Assembly (NCBI RefSeq): GCF_020097835.1
Contig: NZ_CP083666.1
Location: 558,001 to 622,000, forward strand
Length of the DNA stretch: 64,000 nt
Direction: 5' to 3'
DNA from: Haloprofundus halobius
GTDB taxonomy: Archaea; Halobacteriota; Halobacteria; Halobacteriales; Haloferacaceae
The stretch's first letter is position 1; every line of letters begins with the position of its first letter. Made by a program: the position numbers and the translations under genes. The notes under the pieces were generated by a model. The model made no database searches. It had not been told where the DNA came from and saw only the letters and a program-made list of their open reading frames with translations. Positions 37,777-46,915 of this stretch are shown here, one piece after another.

Positions 37777-37957
37777 GGTAACAACAGACGGTGCGCGCCT
37801 GTCAGATTCCTTATGACGTACGAGAGCAAAACGGTTGTCTCCAGTACGCTACCCGAACGTAGTTACGATTGATACGTTCGTGAACGGGAGAGACTCACGT
37901 ATCGGCGACGGTGGCTTCGGCTGAAAAGAATAGAGGGAGCGGTCGCGTGCGGAGGAC

Positions 37958-38383
37958 TTACGCCGAGTAACCCGGCGACTGCGCCTCGATGACGTCGGCG
38001 ATGTTCGTCATCTCCTCGCCGACGGTGGCGACCAGGTCGTCGAGCGTGACGATGCCGACGAGTTTGCCGTCGTCGTCGACGACGGGGAGTCGGCGTACTT
38101 TGACCTCGCCGAACTTCTTCGCGACGGCGAACCCCTCCTCGCTCTGGTTGATGGTCTCGGGGTTCTCGGTCATGATCTCCTCGGCGGTGAGCTCCGAGAT
38201 GTCGTCGTGGTCGGCGACGGCCAGCGCGATCTCTCGGTCGGTGACGATGCCGCGCGGTTCGTCGTCCTCGACGATGACGACGGACCCGGTTCCCTCCGAA
38301 GAGAACATCTGCGCGATCTCTTTGATGGTCGTGCTCGGTTCGGCTGTGACGACGTCCTCGGTTGCGAGGTCACCAACTGGCAT
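37958..38383 (-). CDS. CBS-domain pair protein
   Basis: 141 residues made almost wholly of two CBS domains (about 5-62 and 70-130): MPVGDLATEDVVTAEPSTTIKEIAQMF, GSVVIVEDDEPRGIVTDREI, and VKVRRLPVVDDDGKLVGIVTLDDL. CBS pairs bind adenine nucleotides and usually regulate another protein. No partner domain is fused. It is upstream of and co-directional with the EF-1 alpha gene, but 181 nt apart, so probably separately transcribed. Confidence 0.93.
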   Translation of the reverse strand: MPVGDLATEDVVTAEPSTTIKEIAQMFSSEGTGSVVIVEDDEPRGIVTDREIALAVADHDDISELTAEEIMTENPETINQSEEGFAVAKKFGEVKVRRLPVVDDDGKLVGIVTLDDLVATVGEEMTNIADVIEAQSPGYSA

Positions 38384-38617
38384 AGCGACTACTAGACCAA
38401 CGGTGAACGTGGTAATCGTGGGGCCTGTATTTGCACGGGGTTTGACGACGGTCGAGATGCCTCATACCCTGCAGAAAATTCTAAAAACTGCACAAATTCT
38501 AAACTTCTCGAAGAGTCCCGACAGCGTTCACTCCGCGACGGCCGAAAGCGGCAGCCGAAAACGATAGCCGGAAGCGACGGCCGAAAGTGACGACCGAACT
38601 CCGGATCATTCACAACG

Positions 38618-38866
38618 CTCGTCGGCGACTACCTCGACGTGACCGGCCAGACGGTGGCCGTACCGGTCTCTGGAGCGAACATCGACCTCACGCAGTTCGC
38701 CGACTACGCCGAAGACGGCCTCGCCGAACTGGTCGCTACCGGACACTTCGGCTGACTGTCGACGACTGGCCGAGAGTAGCGGGAGCGGTCGCCGAAGCCG
38801 TCGAAGGACGCGGTTCGGAGCCTCTCGACCGGGTAGCGACAGCGTCGGAAGAGTGTCCCGAAGGCG
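38618..38866 (+). pseudogene. ilvA: Frameshifted C-terminal remnant of threonine dehydratase
   Basis: Bases 38618-38755 read LVGDYLDVTGQTVAVPVSGANIDLTQFADYAEDGLAELVA..., which matches the C-terminal part of haloarchaeal threonine/serine dehydratases (the '...VVVVLSGGNVDLTxFADYxRDGLAEL' region). Near 38727 the coding sense moves one frame, continuing as GRYRTLRLTVDDWPRVAGAVAEAVEGRG, the start of the ACT-like end. The catalytic N-terminal part with the PLP Lys is absent. This is a decayed gene fragment. Confidence 0.7.
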
Positions 38867-39050
38867 GTCGACTGATTACCTACCCGAAAACTACGGGAGA
38901 GAGGGAACCGACCACGACGATTTTCTAGCCCCACATTCGGTTTATACGAACGCTTTCGGTGAGGACTTCGAATGTCGTCCAGTAGCGCGGATGGTCCCGA
39001 CAACCCTCTCAGCAGACGTGAGAGCGAGAGAGATTGGAGAGAGGAGGACG

Positions 39051-39158
39051 TCAGAACGCCTGCATCGCGCGACTCATGTCGGCGAACGTTGCGGTGCGGC
39101 GTTCGGTGAGAGCGGTGGCGTCGGCCTGAGTCTGATCAGGATTTTTTGCTACAATCAT
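39051..39158 (-). CDS. Possible 35-residue small protein
   Basis: ATG at 39158, ends ...TFADMSRAMQAF at 39051. It is A/T-richer than neighbours, and a TATTTAC element lies only about 10 nt upstream, too close for a normal box A. It could be a relic. No domain is recognised. Confidence 0.2.
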   Translation of the reverse strand: MIVAKNPDQTQADATALTERRTATFADMSRAMQAF

Positions 39159-39356
39159 AGTAAATACGTCGACAGAGGGGTAGATAAAGATTCTCTCAGG
39201 AACGTCGACTGGTGCGGCGTCCGAACCGACGATTCCGGCATGTTCGTGCACATTTCGGATTCGATATTCGCTCAGTCCCCCGAATCGGGCGTGCTCTTTC
39301 GTTCCAGATACACGAACGAGCACATTGCCGCTATCGGCGCGAGAGAAGATACCAAA

Positions 39357-39366
39357 GCATTACTTA
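39357..39366 (+). promoter_or_regulatory. Box A of the gcv operon
   Basis: GCATTACTTA lies about 25 nt before the gcvT ATG, the spacing for a leaderless operon transcript. Confidence 0.45.
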
Positions 39367-39386
39367 CCCCAACCCAAGCCACTCAT

Positions 39387-40499
39387 ATGGCCCATCGGAA
39401 ACCGCCGCTGCGGGAGGTCCACGCCGACCGCGGGGCGACGTTCACCGGGTTCGGCGGATGGGAGATGCCGGTGGAGTTCGACTCCATCCGCACCGAACAC
39501 GCCGCGGTTCGCGACTCGGCGGGTATCTTCGACGTCTCGCACATGAGCGAGATCGAGGTGTCCGGGCCGGACGCGACCGAGTTGATGCAGCGGCTCACGA
39601 CCAACGACGTGACGGCGCTCGACCCGGGCGACTCGCAGTACTCCTGCATCACCGACGGGTCTGGCGTCATCCTCGACGACACCGTCGTCTACGCGCTGCC
39701 CGACGAGTTGACCGACGCCGACTCGCCGGAGCCGACGTACCTGTTCGTCCCGAACGCGGGCCACGACGAGCAGATGTACGAGCGGTGGACGACTCACTGC
39801 GACGAGTGGGGTCTCGACGCGACCGTCGACGACCGGACCGAGGAGTGGGCGATGTTCGCCGTGCAAGGTCCGGATGCACCCGACCTCGTCGCCGACGCTG
39901 CGGGCTCCGACGTGCTCGACCTCTCACGGTTCGAGGCCGCGTACGCCACTGTTGCAGCAAGCGAGTGTCTCGTCGCGCGGACGGGGTACACCGGCGAAGA
40001 CGGCTTCGAGGTGCTCTGTCCGTGGGACGCCGCCGAAACCGTGTGGGCTGAGTTCGACTGCCAGCCCTGTGGCCTCGGCGCGCGCGACACGCTCCGAATC
40101 GAGATGGGTTTCCTGCTCTCGGGCGAGGATTTCGACCCCGAAAACGAGCCACGAAACCCCTACGAGGCGGGCATCGGGTTCACCGTCAAACTCGACACGG
40201 AGTTCGTCGGGCGCGACGCGCTCGAACGGGCGAAGAAAGACGGCGTCGACGAGCGATTTGTCGGCCTGAAACTCGACGAGCGCGGTATCGCCCGTCACGG
40301 CTACGAACTCCGCGACAAAGATGGCGAGAGTATCGGTCACGTGACCAGCGGGACGATGAGTCCGACGCTCGGAGAAGCTATCGCGTTGGGCTACGTCAAA
40401 CGCAACTACGCGGAACCGGGCACGCGCATCCGGGTCGTCGTCCGCGGCGACGAAAAGCGCGCACGAATCGTGAACACACCGTTTCTGGAGGACAAATAG
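39387..40499 (+). CDS. gcvT: Aminomethyltransferase (glycine cleavage T protein)
   Basis: 370 residues from the ATG at 39387. Takes the aminomethyl group from lipoylated GcvH and makes methylenetetrahydro(methano)pterin plus ammonia. Family marks: FTGFGGWEMPVEFDSIRTEHAAVRDSAGIFDVSHM (about 16-51), the folate/pterin region MQRLTTNDVTALDPGDSQYSCI, ARTGYTGEDGFEVLC (about 200), LGARDTLRIEMGF, and the conserved end HVTSGTMSPTLGEAIALGYV. First gene of the gcvTHPAPB operon; gcvH starts directly at its stop. Confidence 0.97.
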   Translation: MAHRKPPLREVHADRGATFTGFGGWEMPVEFDSIRTEHAAVRDSAGIFDVSHMSEIEVSGPDATELMQRLTTNDVTALDPGDSQYSCITDGSGVILDDTVVYALPDELTDADSPEPTYLFVPNAGHDEQMYERWTTHCDEWGLDATVDDRTEEWAMFAVQGPDAPDLVADAAGSDVLDLSRFEAAYATVAASECLVARTGYTGEDGFEVLCPWDAAETVWAEFDCQPCGLGARDTLRIEMGFLLSGEDFDPENEPRNPYEAGIGFTVKLDTEFVGRDALERAKKDGVDERFVGLKLDERGIARHGYELRDKDGESIGHVTSGTMSPTLGEAIALGYVKRNYAEPGTRIRVVVRGDEKRARIVNTPFLEDK

Positions 40500-40877
40500 A
40501 TGTTCGAAGTACCTGACGACCTGCGGTACATGGAATCGCACGAGTGGACAACGACCGACGACGTAGCGCGAATCGGCATCACCGACTTCGCCCAGGACGA
40601 ACTCGGCGACGTGGTGTTCGTCGAACTGCCCGACGAGGGCGACGAACTCACCAAGGACGAGGAGTTCGGCGTCGTCGAGAGCATCAAGGCGGTTTCGGAC
40701 CTGTACGCACCCATCTCGGGCACCGTCGTCGGCGTCAACGAGGCGCTGTTCGACCAGCCCGAACTCGTCAACGACGACCCCTACGCGGAGGGGTGGATGC
40801 TCGAAGTCGAGCCGGCGAACGAAGCGGAGTTCGACGAACTGCTGACCGCAGAGGAGTACCGCGAGCAGACCGAATGA
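40500..40877 (+). CDS. gcvH: Glycine cleavage system H protein
   Basis: 125 residues. Lipoyl carrier that moves the aminomethyl group between GcvP, GcvT and the dihydrolipoyl dehydrogenase. The lipoylated Lys is Lys63 in [15 protein letters not shown]. The fold is complete (RYMESHEW...[23 protein letters not shown]...[15 protein letters not shown]). The ATG at 40500 immediately follows the gcvT stop, and its own TGA overlaps the gcvPA start (ATGA), so all are translationally linked. Confidence 0.97.
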   Translation: MFEVPDDLRYMESHEWTTTDDVARIGITDFAQDELGDVVFVELPDEGDELTKDEEFGVVESIKAVSDLYAPISGTVVGVNEALFDQPELVNDDPYAEGWMLEVEPANEAEFDELLTAEEYREQTE

Positions 40878-42202
40878 CGCGAGAACGAGGCAGCCCCTAC
40901 GCACCGCACGCCGACGCGGAGATGGCCGCGATGCTCGACGCCATCGGCGTCGACGACGAGGAGGCGCTGTTCGACATTCCCGAGGGCGTCCGCTTCGACG
41001 ACGAGTTCGGCATCGAACCGCGGAGCGAGCAGGCGCTGCGACGGGAGCTGACGGCGCTTCTGGCGAAGAACGACGACCTCACCGAGTTCATGGGACGCGG
41101 GCACTACGACCACTACGTCCCCTCCATCGTCGACAGCCTCTCCCAGCGCGCGGAGTTCATCACGAGCTACACCCAGTACCAACCGGAGATCACGCAGGGG
41201 TTCCTGCAGGCGCTGTTCGAGTACCAGTCGATGCTGGTCGAACTCACGGGGCTTCCGGTGGCCAACTGTTCGATGTACGACGCGGCGACGGCGCTCGCCG
41301 AGGCCGCCCGTCTCGCCGACCGAGTCCGACAGGCCAGCGGCACACGAGTGCTCGTTCCCGAGTTCCTTCGTTCGGGCAAACGCGGCGTCCTCGACAACTA
41401 CCTCGCCGGCGCAGAGATGACCGTCGAGACGTACCCGATGGACGACGGTAACGTCGACTTCGACGCGCTGACCGAACTCGTCGACGACGAGACGGCGATG
41501 GTCTACGCCGAGAATCCGACGGTCCGCGGCACCATCGAGGAGCGTCTCTCTGACATCGGTGACCTCGCCGCGGAGAACGACGCGCTGTTCTGTCTCGGCA
41601 CCGACCTCGTCGCGCTCGCACTACTGGAAGAACCGGCGAGCGTCGGCGCGGACGTTGTCGTCGGCGAGGCCGGCGTGCTCGGCCTCCCGACGGCGTACGG
41701 CATGGGACTCGGACTGTTCGCCACGCGCGAGGAGTATCTCCGCCAAGTTCCGGGTCGACTCGTCGGCGTCAGCGAGGACGCCGCCGACAAGCGCGCCTAC
41801 ACGCTGACGCTGCAGACGCGCGAGCAGCACATACGCCGCGAGCGCGCGACGAGCAACATCTGCACGAACCAGGCGTGGGTGGCGCTCCGCGCGGCCATCC
41901 ACCTCGCGTGGCTCGGGCCGTCCGGACTCGTCGACCTCGCGGAGGACTGCGTCCGCGACGCGGCCACCCTCGCCGAGCGCCTCGACGCGCTCGTCGGACT
42001 CCAGGCTCCGATCCACGACCGCCACCACTTCCGCGAGTTCGTCGTCCACACCGACCAACCGGCGGCCGCCATCGCCGAGGACCTCGAGACAGAGGGGTAC
42101 GCGGTCCACGTCGTCGGCGAGCACCTGCTGCAGGTGTGCATCACCGACGCGAACGCCCACGACGCCGACGGCCTCGTCGCGGCCTTCGAGGAGGTGCTCT
42201 GA
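40874..42202 (+). CDS. gcvPA: Glycine dehydrogenase (decarboxylating) subunit 1
   Basis: 442 residues, ATG overlapping gcvH by 4 nt. Two-subunit archaeal P protein; this is the alpha half without the PLP lysine. Visible family sequence: [77 protein letters not shown] (about 75-155). It decarboxylates glycine with its partner GcvPB. The stop TGA shares one base with the gcvPB ATG (TGATG). Confidence 0.97.
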   Translation: MTRERGSPYAPHADAEMAAMLDAIGVDDEEALFDIPEGVRFDDEFGIEPRSEQALRRELTALLAKNDDLTEFMGRGHYDHYVPSIVDSLSQRAEFITSYTQYQPEITQGFLQALFEYQSMLVELTGLPVANCSMYDAATALAEAARLADRVRQASGTRVLVPEFLRSGKRGVLDNYLAGAEMTVETYPMDDGNVDFDALTELVDDETAMVYAENPTVRGTIEERLSDIGDLAAENDALFCLGTDLVALALLEEPASVGADVVVGEAGVLGLPTAYGMGLGLFATREEYLRQVPGRLVGVSEDAADKRAYTLTLQTREQHIRRERATSNICTNQAWVALRAAIHLAWLGPSGLVDLAEDCVRDAATLAERLDALVGLQAPIHDRHHFREFVVHTDQPAAAIAEDLETEGYAVHVVGEHLLQVCITDANAHDADGLVAAFEEVL

Positions 42203-43635
42203 TGATTCACGACCAAGCCAGATACGTCGAGAACGGCCAGTACGAACCGCTACTATCGGAGAAGGAGACGACCGAAGTCGAAATCGGCGAGAACGACGAC
42301 TCGCCGCTTCCCGACGACCTGACGCGCGACTCGGTCGAACTGCCCGACGTCTCGGAGCCCGAACTGGCGCGGCACTACACGCGGCTCTCACAGATGAACT
42401 GGAGCATCGACAGCGGGCCGTACCCGCTCGGCTCCTGTACGATGAAGTACAATCCGAAGTTCACCGAGGACGTGGCCGCCGACCCCAACGGTTCCGTCCA
42501 TCCGGACCGCTCCGCGCGGAGCGTCCAGGGGTGCCTCGGACTGCTTCACGGCCTTCAGGAGTATCTCGCGAGAATCGGCGGGATGGACGCCGTCACGCTC
42601 CAGCCGCCTGCGGGGGCCGCCGGCGAGTTCGCGGGCATCCTCGTCGCGAAGGCGTACCACGAGGCCAACGGCGAGGACAGAAACGAGGTCATCATCCCCG
42701 CGAGCGCCCACGGCACCAACTTCGCGAGCGCGGCGATGGCCGGCTACGACGTGGTCGAACTCCCCTCCGCCGAGGACGGCCGCGTCGACGTCGAGGCGCT
42801 GGAAGCCGCCGTCGGCGACGACACCGCCGCGCTGATGCTGACGAATCCCAATACGGTCGGCCTGTTCGAGCGCGACATCGAGCACATCGCCGAGACGGTC
42901 CACGACGCGGGCGGGTTGCTCTACTACGACGGCGCGAACCTCAACGCGCTGCTCGGCCGTGCTCGCCCCGGCGACATGGGCTTCGACATCATGCACTACA
43001 ACGTCCACAAGACGTTCGCCACCCCGCACGGCGGCGGCGGCCCCGGTGCGGGCCCGGTCGGCGTCGTCGACGAACTCGCCGAGTACCTGCCGTCACCGCG
43101 CGTGCGCGAGCGTTCGTCCGGCTCCGGCTACGAACTGTTCGACCCCGAGCGGTCGGTCGGCAAAGTCCACGGCTTCCAGGGCAACTGGCTCGTCCTCGTC
43201 AAGGCGTACGCCTACATCGCGCGCCTCGGCGACGAGGGACTGCTCGACGCGAGCGCCAAGGCCGTGCTGAACGCGAACTACCTCGGCTCACAGGTCGAGT
43301 TCGACATCCCGTACGGCCCGTACCACCACGAGTTCGCGGCGACCTCGGGCGAGAAAGACGCCGCCGACGTGGCGAAGCGGATGCTCGACTACGGCGTCCA
43401 CCCGCCGACGACGAAGTGGCCCGAGATGGTGCCGGAGGCGATGCTGACGGAACCGACCGAGATCGAGAGCAAGAAGTCGCTCGACGACCTCGCCGCGGCG
43501 TTCAACGCCGCCGCCGCGGACGACGAGGAGACGCTCGCCGACGCACCGTCACGGACGACCGCCCGGCGCATCGACCAGGTGAGCGCCGCGCGCAACCCAC
43601 GACTGTCGTGGCGCGCGCTCGACGGCGACGAGTGA
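42202..43635 (+). CDS. gcvPB: Glycine dehydrogenase (decarboxylating) subunit 2
   Basis: 477 residues. PLP-binding half of the P protein: NWSIDSGPYPLGSCTMKYNPKF near residue 75, YYDGANLNALLGRARPGDMGFDIMHYNVHKTFATPHGGGGPGAGP (about 235-280), where the Lys of NVHKT is the PLP lysine. It ends in the usual disordered basic tail. Last gene of the operon; the lipoamide dehydrogenase (L protein) gene is not nearby and may be shared with other complexes elsewhere. Confidence 0.97.
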   Translation: MIHDQARYVENGQYEPLLSEKETTEVEIGENDDSPLPDDLTRDSVELPDVSEPELARHYTRLSQMNWSIDSGPYPLGSCTMKYNPKFTEDVAADPNGSVHPDRSARSVQGCLGLLHGLQEYLARIGGMDAVTLQPPAGAAGEFAGILVAKAYHEANGEDRNEVIIPASAHGTNFASAAMAGYDVVELPSAEDGRVDVEALEAAVGDDTAALMLTNPNTVGLFERDIEHIAETVHDAGGLLYYDGANLNALLGRARPGDMGFDIMHYNVHKTFATPHGGGGPGAGPVGVVDELAEYLPSPRVRERSSGSGYELFDPERSVGKVHGFQGNWLVLVKAYAYIARLGDEGLLDASAKAVLNANYLGSQVEFDIPYGPYHHEFAATSGEKDAADVAKRMLDYGVHPPTTKWPEMVPEAMLTEPTEIESKKSLDDLAAAFNAAAADDEETLADAPSRTTARRIDQVSAARNPRLSWRALDGDE

Positions 43636-43650
43636 GTCGTTGCGACGAGA

Positions 43651-44016
43651 TTACGACGCTTCCTCGTCGAGAATCACACCGTCGTCTTTGACGTTCGGCG
43701 CGCCGACGACGAGCACGGTTCCGGGCTCGACGGCGGTCAACTGCCGCTTCGCTTCCGGGGCGACGACCACGTAGTCGTCGGGTTCGAGTTCGAGCGTCTC
43801 GTCTTCGACGCTGAGTTCGAATCGGCCGTCGAGGACGACGTACAACTCCTCCTGTTGCTTCTGGTAGTGGTACGGCGTCGATTCGCCCGCCTCGAACGTC
43901 CAGACGTTCGGTCGCATCGTCTCGGGACGGAGGTGGTACCCGACCGGTTTCACGCGGGCATCGGCCGCGTCCGCCTCGTGTGTGTCGACGTCCGAGAGGT
44001 TGACTCGTGAGTACAC
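43651..44016 (-). CDS. Cupin-domain protein
   Basis: 121 residues using a GTG at 44016 (MYSRVNLSDV...), placed where cupin similarity begins; an upstream open frame continues but is not protein-like. Cupin motif 1: GESTPYHYQKQQEELYVVLDGRFEL (His/Gln/Glu ligands; the second canonical His is Gln here). Motif 2: LEPDDYVVVAPEAKRQLTAVEPGTVLVVG. This is a small single cupin, probably a metal- or ligand-binding protein without known reaction. It is convergent with the gcv operon. Confidence 0.78.
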   Translation of the reverse strand: MYSRVNLSDVDTHEADAADARVKPVGYHLRPETMRPNVWTFEAGESTPYHYQKQQEELYVVLDGRFELSVEDETLELEPDDYVVVAPEAKRQLTAVEPGTVLVVGAPNVKDDGVILDEEAS

Positions 44017-44229
44017 GGCGCACCGTTCGCTATGGACGACGAAAGAACGTTCGGCGAATCTCCAGTCCGTATCGCACCGGAGGGTGTATGGGGCGGATGC
44101 AGAACGGTACGACACGGACGTGAAGTGGGAAATCGGCAGAGACGGAGCGTAGGAGTTCGGCAGGCGAAACCGAAGGGACGTCTGGAGAGAGGGCTCGGGG
44201 CATACCGCGGGACAGCGGCCGGACATCCG

Positions 44230-44391
44230 CTACTGCGTGCTGTCGATCCCGTCGATGAGGATGAAACCGTAGTCGCACTCGGTACAGCGCCACTTCGTCT
44301 TCTCGCCGAGGTGGAGGGTCGTACTCGCCGAGCGGTAGAACTCCTGACTCCCGCCGCAACTCGGGCAGTCGTGTTCCATTTCGAGACTCAT
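44230..44391 (-). CDS. Small zinc-ribbon protein
   Basis: 53 residues from the ATG at 44391. Two CxxC pairs (HDCPSCGGS near residue 9, WRCTECDYG near 35) around a basic/Ser segment form a zinc beta-ribbon, matching a small haloarchaeal family (DUF7838-like). Zinc ribbons of this size often bind nucleic acids or assist transcription; the function is not inferred. It is short but has strong coding composition. Confidence 0.75.
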   Translation of the reverse strand: MSLEMEHDCPSCGGSQEFYRSASTTLHLGEKTKWRCTECDYGFILIDGIDSTQ

Positions 44392-44642
44392 GTCGCTATC
44401 TCGCGCGGGCGTGGTGTTGAAGATGTTGGTTCGGGGGCGACCCTCCTTTCGCCTCTCGTCGGTTCAGCGACGCTCCGGAGACGTTCCGGCGACGCTTCGG
44501 CGTGAAATGGGCGCGTGGAAACTGAGCGATAGTGTTCGAGTCGAAGCGTCCGGGCCGCCATATAGTGTATTCTGCGATATTGAGTGCGGTCTTATCGTCG
44601 TCGCCCGCCTACCGCTCTCATGGCCGAGAGACGAATCGGTAG

Positions 44643-44951
44643 GATTCGCTCGGCGAGCGCATTCAGGCGAGACTCCCCGACGCCCGGGTCGTGAAGTGTT
44701 TCAACACCGTCTCGAACGCGCAGATGGTCGACCCCCACTTCGAGGCGGAGACGCCACCGATGTTCGTCTGCGGGAACGATGTGGGGGCGAAGCGAGAGGT
44801 CGAGGAGTTGCTAGTCGAGTTCGGATGGCCGAGCGCGATGGACGTCGGCGATATCACCGGCGCGCGGTATCTGGAAGCACTCGTCCCGCTGTGGGTTCGC
44901 GTCGGCCAGCAGTTGGGCACGTACGGTCACGCGTTCGCGGTGGTCGAGTAG
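44643..44951 (+). pseudogene. 5'-truncated NADPH-dependent F420 reductase-like gene
   Basis: An in-frame TAG at 44640 precedes 102 codons with no start: DSLGERIQARLPDARVVKCFNTVSNAQMV..., then FVCGNDVGAKREVEELLVEFGWPSAMDVGDITGARYLEALVPLWVRVGQQLGTYGHAF and a stop. This is the C-terminal half of the F420H2:NADP oxidoreductase family. The N-terminal NADP-binding Rossmann motif (GGTGxxG type) is missing. Upstream bases carry no trace of it. It is a truncated relic. Confidence 0.8.
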
Positions 44952-45211
44952 CGACAGTAACCCGGAGAATCGGTCGAGAAGGCGCTTTCGTACTGTCGAT
45001 ATGAAACACGGAATCGCCTTCGGCGTGAGACACCGCCTCGTGCTCGACCCGCGCCGTTTCTCGAACGACAGAAATACTCAGAGCGCCTCTAGACGAGTAT
45101 TCTCCTTCGTTTCGGCGCGTGCGCTCCACCGCGACGGTAGATTCGACCACGACGGTCGAGAGCCCGCCCGTGGGCGATCTCCGTCGACGCAGTCGAAGGG
45201 GGTGGAACTAC

Positions 45212-45790
45212 ATGACTACCAAAACTGACGAACTACGGGCGCTGTTCGCGCGGCTCAGTCGGCAGACGACGTTTACCGAACACCAACGACCCGACACGCA
45301 CGCCCTTTCAACCGACGACGACCTCGACGCAGCGCTCCGGTGCGTCGTCCGCGAGATGCGAGACGAGTACGGCTTCAGAACCTCGCTGGACGAGAGCGAC
45401 CTCGAAACGATGGTTCGAGGGTTCTACGCCGGACAGTCGGACGCTGAACTCGCCGCCTCGCTCGACACTTCGGCCGGTGTCGTCGAGCGAGCGCGCATCC
45501 ACTTACAGCTGCTCCGCGAAGGCGACCTCGAAGGACCGGTCGATCACCGGAAGTTGGCGAGACTGCTCGACGAAGGTGCGTCGACAGACGAGTGCGTGGT
45601 CGCTCTCGGTGTGAGCGAGCGCGCGATTCGACGGGCAAAGCAGGTGCTCGTAGCGCGACGAGCGGCGCAACAGAGTGGGTATCGGTTCCACTTGGAGTTC
45701 GAGTCGTTGCTGCGTGAGGCGGGGCTGAGCGACGAGATGGTGGCGACGAGACAGGCCGACCGCGCCGTGTTCGCGGACGTTCTCGATTGA
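45212..45790 (+). CDS. Conditioned-medium-induced protein 4 (Cmi4)-like helical regulator
   Basis: 192 residues, ATG at 45212. A GGGGGTGG sequence resembling a Shine-Dalgarno site ends about 8 nt upstream. The protein is helical with two HTH-like units: SDAELAASLDTSAGVVERARIHLQLL (about 80-105) and STDECVVALGVSERAIRRAKQVLVARR (about 125-151). This repeat pattern resembles the haloarchaeal 'conditioned medium-induced protein 4' family, known for growth-phase induction. A DNA-binding role is inferred from the HTH units only. Confidence 0.6.
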   Translation: MTTKTDELRALFARLSRQTTFTEHQRPDTHALSTDDDLDAALRCVVREMRDEYGFRTSLDESDLETMVRGFYAGQSDAELAASLDTSAGVVERARIHLQLLREGDLEGPVDHRKLARLLDEGASTDECVVALGVSERAIRRAKQVLVARRAAQQSGYRFHLEFESLLREAGLSDEMVATRQADRAVFADVLD

Positions 45791-45829
45791 GTGTTTGCCT
45801 CATCAAGCGGCATCGTCGACGGAGCCTAC

Positions 45830-45891
45830 GTGCGGTAGGTCGTCCGTGCGGCGACCCGTCTGTGCGGCAATCGCCCGTGTGGCGACCTGTA
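45830..45891 (+). repeat. Imperfect 15-16 bp tandem repeat, four units
   Basis: Units begin GTGCGG (45830), GTGCGG (45846), GTGCGG (45862) and GTGTGG (45877), each followed by a variable 9-10 bases rich in C and G. It lies in the 180-bp gap between the Cmi4-like gene and the glutaredoxin-like gene. No coding frame spans it. Confidence 0.6.
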
Positions 45892-45972
45892 CACGGTACA
45901 GTCAGGAGAGATGCGAGTCGACCGACCGTCCGCAGGCGAACCTCTTTGACGCGCGCGCACCTACCACCGGAC

Positions 45973-46215
45973 ATGTCCATCGAACTCTACGCGCTGGACG
46001 GCTGTCCGTACTGCGAGAAAGTCCACGACGCGCTGCAGGAGAACGACATCGACTACGAGACGTACTGGACCGAGGCGATGCACTCCGAGCGCGACGAAGT
46101 CAAGCGCGTGAGCGGTCAGCGCGGCGTCCCCGTGCTCGTCGACGACGACCACGGCGTGACGATGAACGAGAGCGAGAACATCCTCACGTACATCGAACAG
46201 ACGCTGGCGCGATGA
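45973..46215 (+). CDS. Glutaredoxin / GST N-terminal-like thioredoxin-fold protein
   Basis: 80 residues. The redox motif is LDGCPYCEKVHDAL (CxxC at 11-14), with the cis-Pro loop RGVPVLVDD and a C-terminal NESENILTYIEQT, as in glutaredoxins and GST N-domains. It would reduce disulfides or act in thiol metabolism; the thiol partner in haloarchaea is often gamma-glutamylcysteine. It overlaps the adenosyltransferase start by 4 nt (ATGA), so the two are co-translated. Confidence 0.88.
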   Translation: MSIELYALDGCPYCEKVHDALQENDIDYETYWTEAMHSERDEVKRVSGQRGVPVLVDDDHGVTMNESENILTYIEQTLAR

Positions 46216-46745
46216 AGATCTACACCGGTCGCGGCGACGAGGGACTGACTGACCTCCGGGACATGTCGCGCGTCTCGAAGACGAGTCCACGCATCGAAGC
46301 CTACGGTACCGTCGACGAGGCGAACGCGCTCGTCGGCACGCTCCGACCGACCGGCTACGACGACGTCGACGAGATACTCGAACGCGTCCAGAACCATCTG
46401 CACATCATCCAGGCGGACTTCGCGAACCCCGACCCCGACGAGGACGACCCGCAGGTGCGCGAGGAGCACGTCGAACGGTTGGAAGAGTGGATTGACGAGA
46501 CGAGCGAGGAACTCGAACCGCTGCAGTCGTTCATCCTCCCCGGTGGGAGCGAGTCCGGTGCGGGGCTGCACCACGCCCGAGCGGTCGTCCGCCGCGCCGA
46601 ACGCCGCGCCGTCGCACTCGCCGGCGACGAACCGGTGAACGAGCACGCGGTGACGTACCTCAACCGACTGTCGGACGCGCTGTTCGTCTTCGGTCGGCTC
46701 GTCAACGCCCGCGACGGCGAGAGAGAGGAGTCACCGACGTACTGA
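46212..46745 (+). CDS. Cob(I)yrinic acid a,c-diamide adenosyltransferase (PduO type)
   Basis: 177 residues. Transfers adenosyl from ATP to cobalt(I) to form adenosylcobalamin. Family marks: MKIYTGRGDEGLTDL (nucleotide-binding N-terminus), RIEAYGTVDEANALVG, FILPGGSESGAGLHHARAVVRRAERRAV (about 116-143) and YLNRLSDALFVFGRLVN. The product serves methylmalonyl-CoA mutase among others, which fits pccB later in the window. Its start overlaps the glutaredoxin-like gene. Confidence 0.93.
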   Translation: MKIYTGRGDEGLTDLRDMSRVSKTSPRIEAYGTVDEANALVGTLRPTGYDDVDEILERVQNHLHIIQADFANPDPDEDDPQVREEHVERLEEWIDETSEELEPLQSFILPGGSESGAGLHHARAVVRRAERRAVALAGDEPVNEHAVTYLNRLSDALFVFGRLVNARDGEREESPTY

Positions 46746-46865
46746 CCGCTCGTCGGGTAGCGTCGAAAGAACCCGGTGAGTCCGAGATGATGCCCACGGA
46801 CGCCGGGGGTTGGGACAGATGCGGTGTCTGACGAGACCGGACAGGTGCGGTCACAACACCGTGTT

Positions 46866-46879
46866 TTAGGTTAGCCTAA
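46866..46879. promoter_or_regulatory. DtxR/IdeR-like iron-box palindrome, copy 1
   Basis: TTAGGTTAGCCTAA, close to the metal-regulator consensus of the DtxR/IdeR/SirR family. It lies between the adenosyltransferase gene and tRNA-Val with no gene reading away from it. Confidence 0.5.
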
Positions 46880-46901
46880 GACACGCAAAAAGCGTTGCGA
46901 T

Positions 46902-46915
46902 TTAGGTTGGCCTAA
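46902..46915. promoter_or_regulatory. DtxR/IdeR-like iron-box palindrome, copy 2
   Basis: TTAGGTTGGCCTAA, 36 bp from copy 1 (center to center) and nearly identical; the extended form TTTAGGTTGGCCTAAA is palindromic at its outer 6 bases. Confidence 0.5.

Larger units (their letters stand above)
38867..39386. other. Decayed intergenic region before gcvT
   Basis: No complete gene is seen in this stretch. It follows the dehydratase remnant and includes an unusually A/T-rich part (39140-39200). A minus-strand ORF of 35 codons (39051-39158, MIVAKNPDQTQADATALTER...) has protein-like composition but no homologue that I recognise. The end holds the gcvT promoter. Confidence 0.4.

Noticed and set aside
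45001-45228. 75-codon plus-strand ORF
   Set aside because: Arg/Ser-rich and ends inside the Cmi4-like gene in another frame; probably the leader region of that gene.
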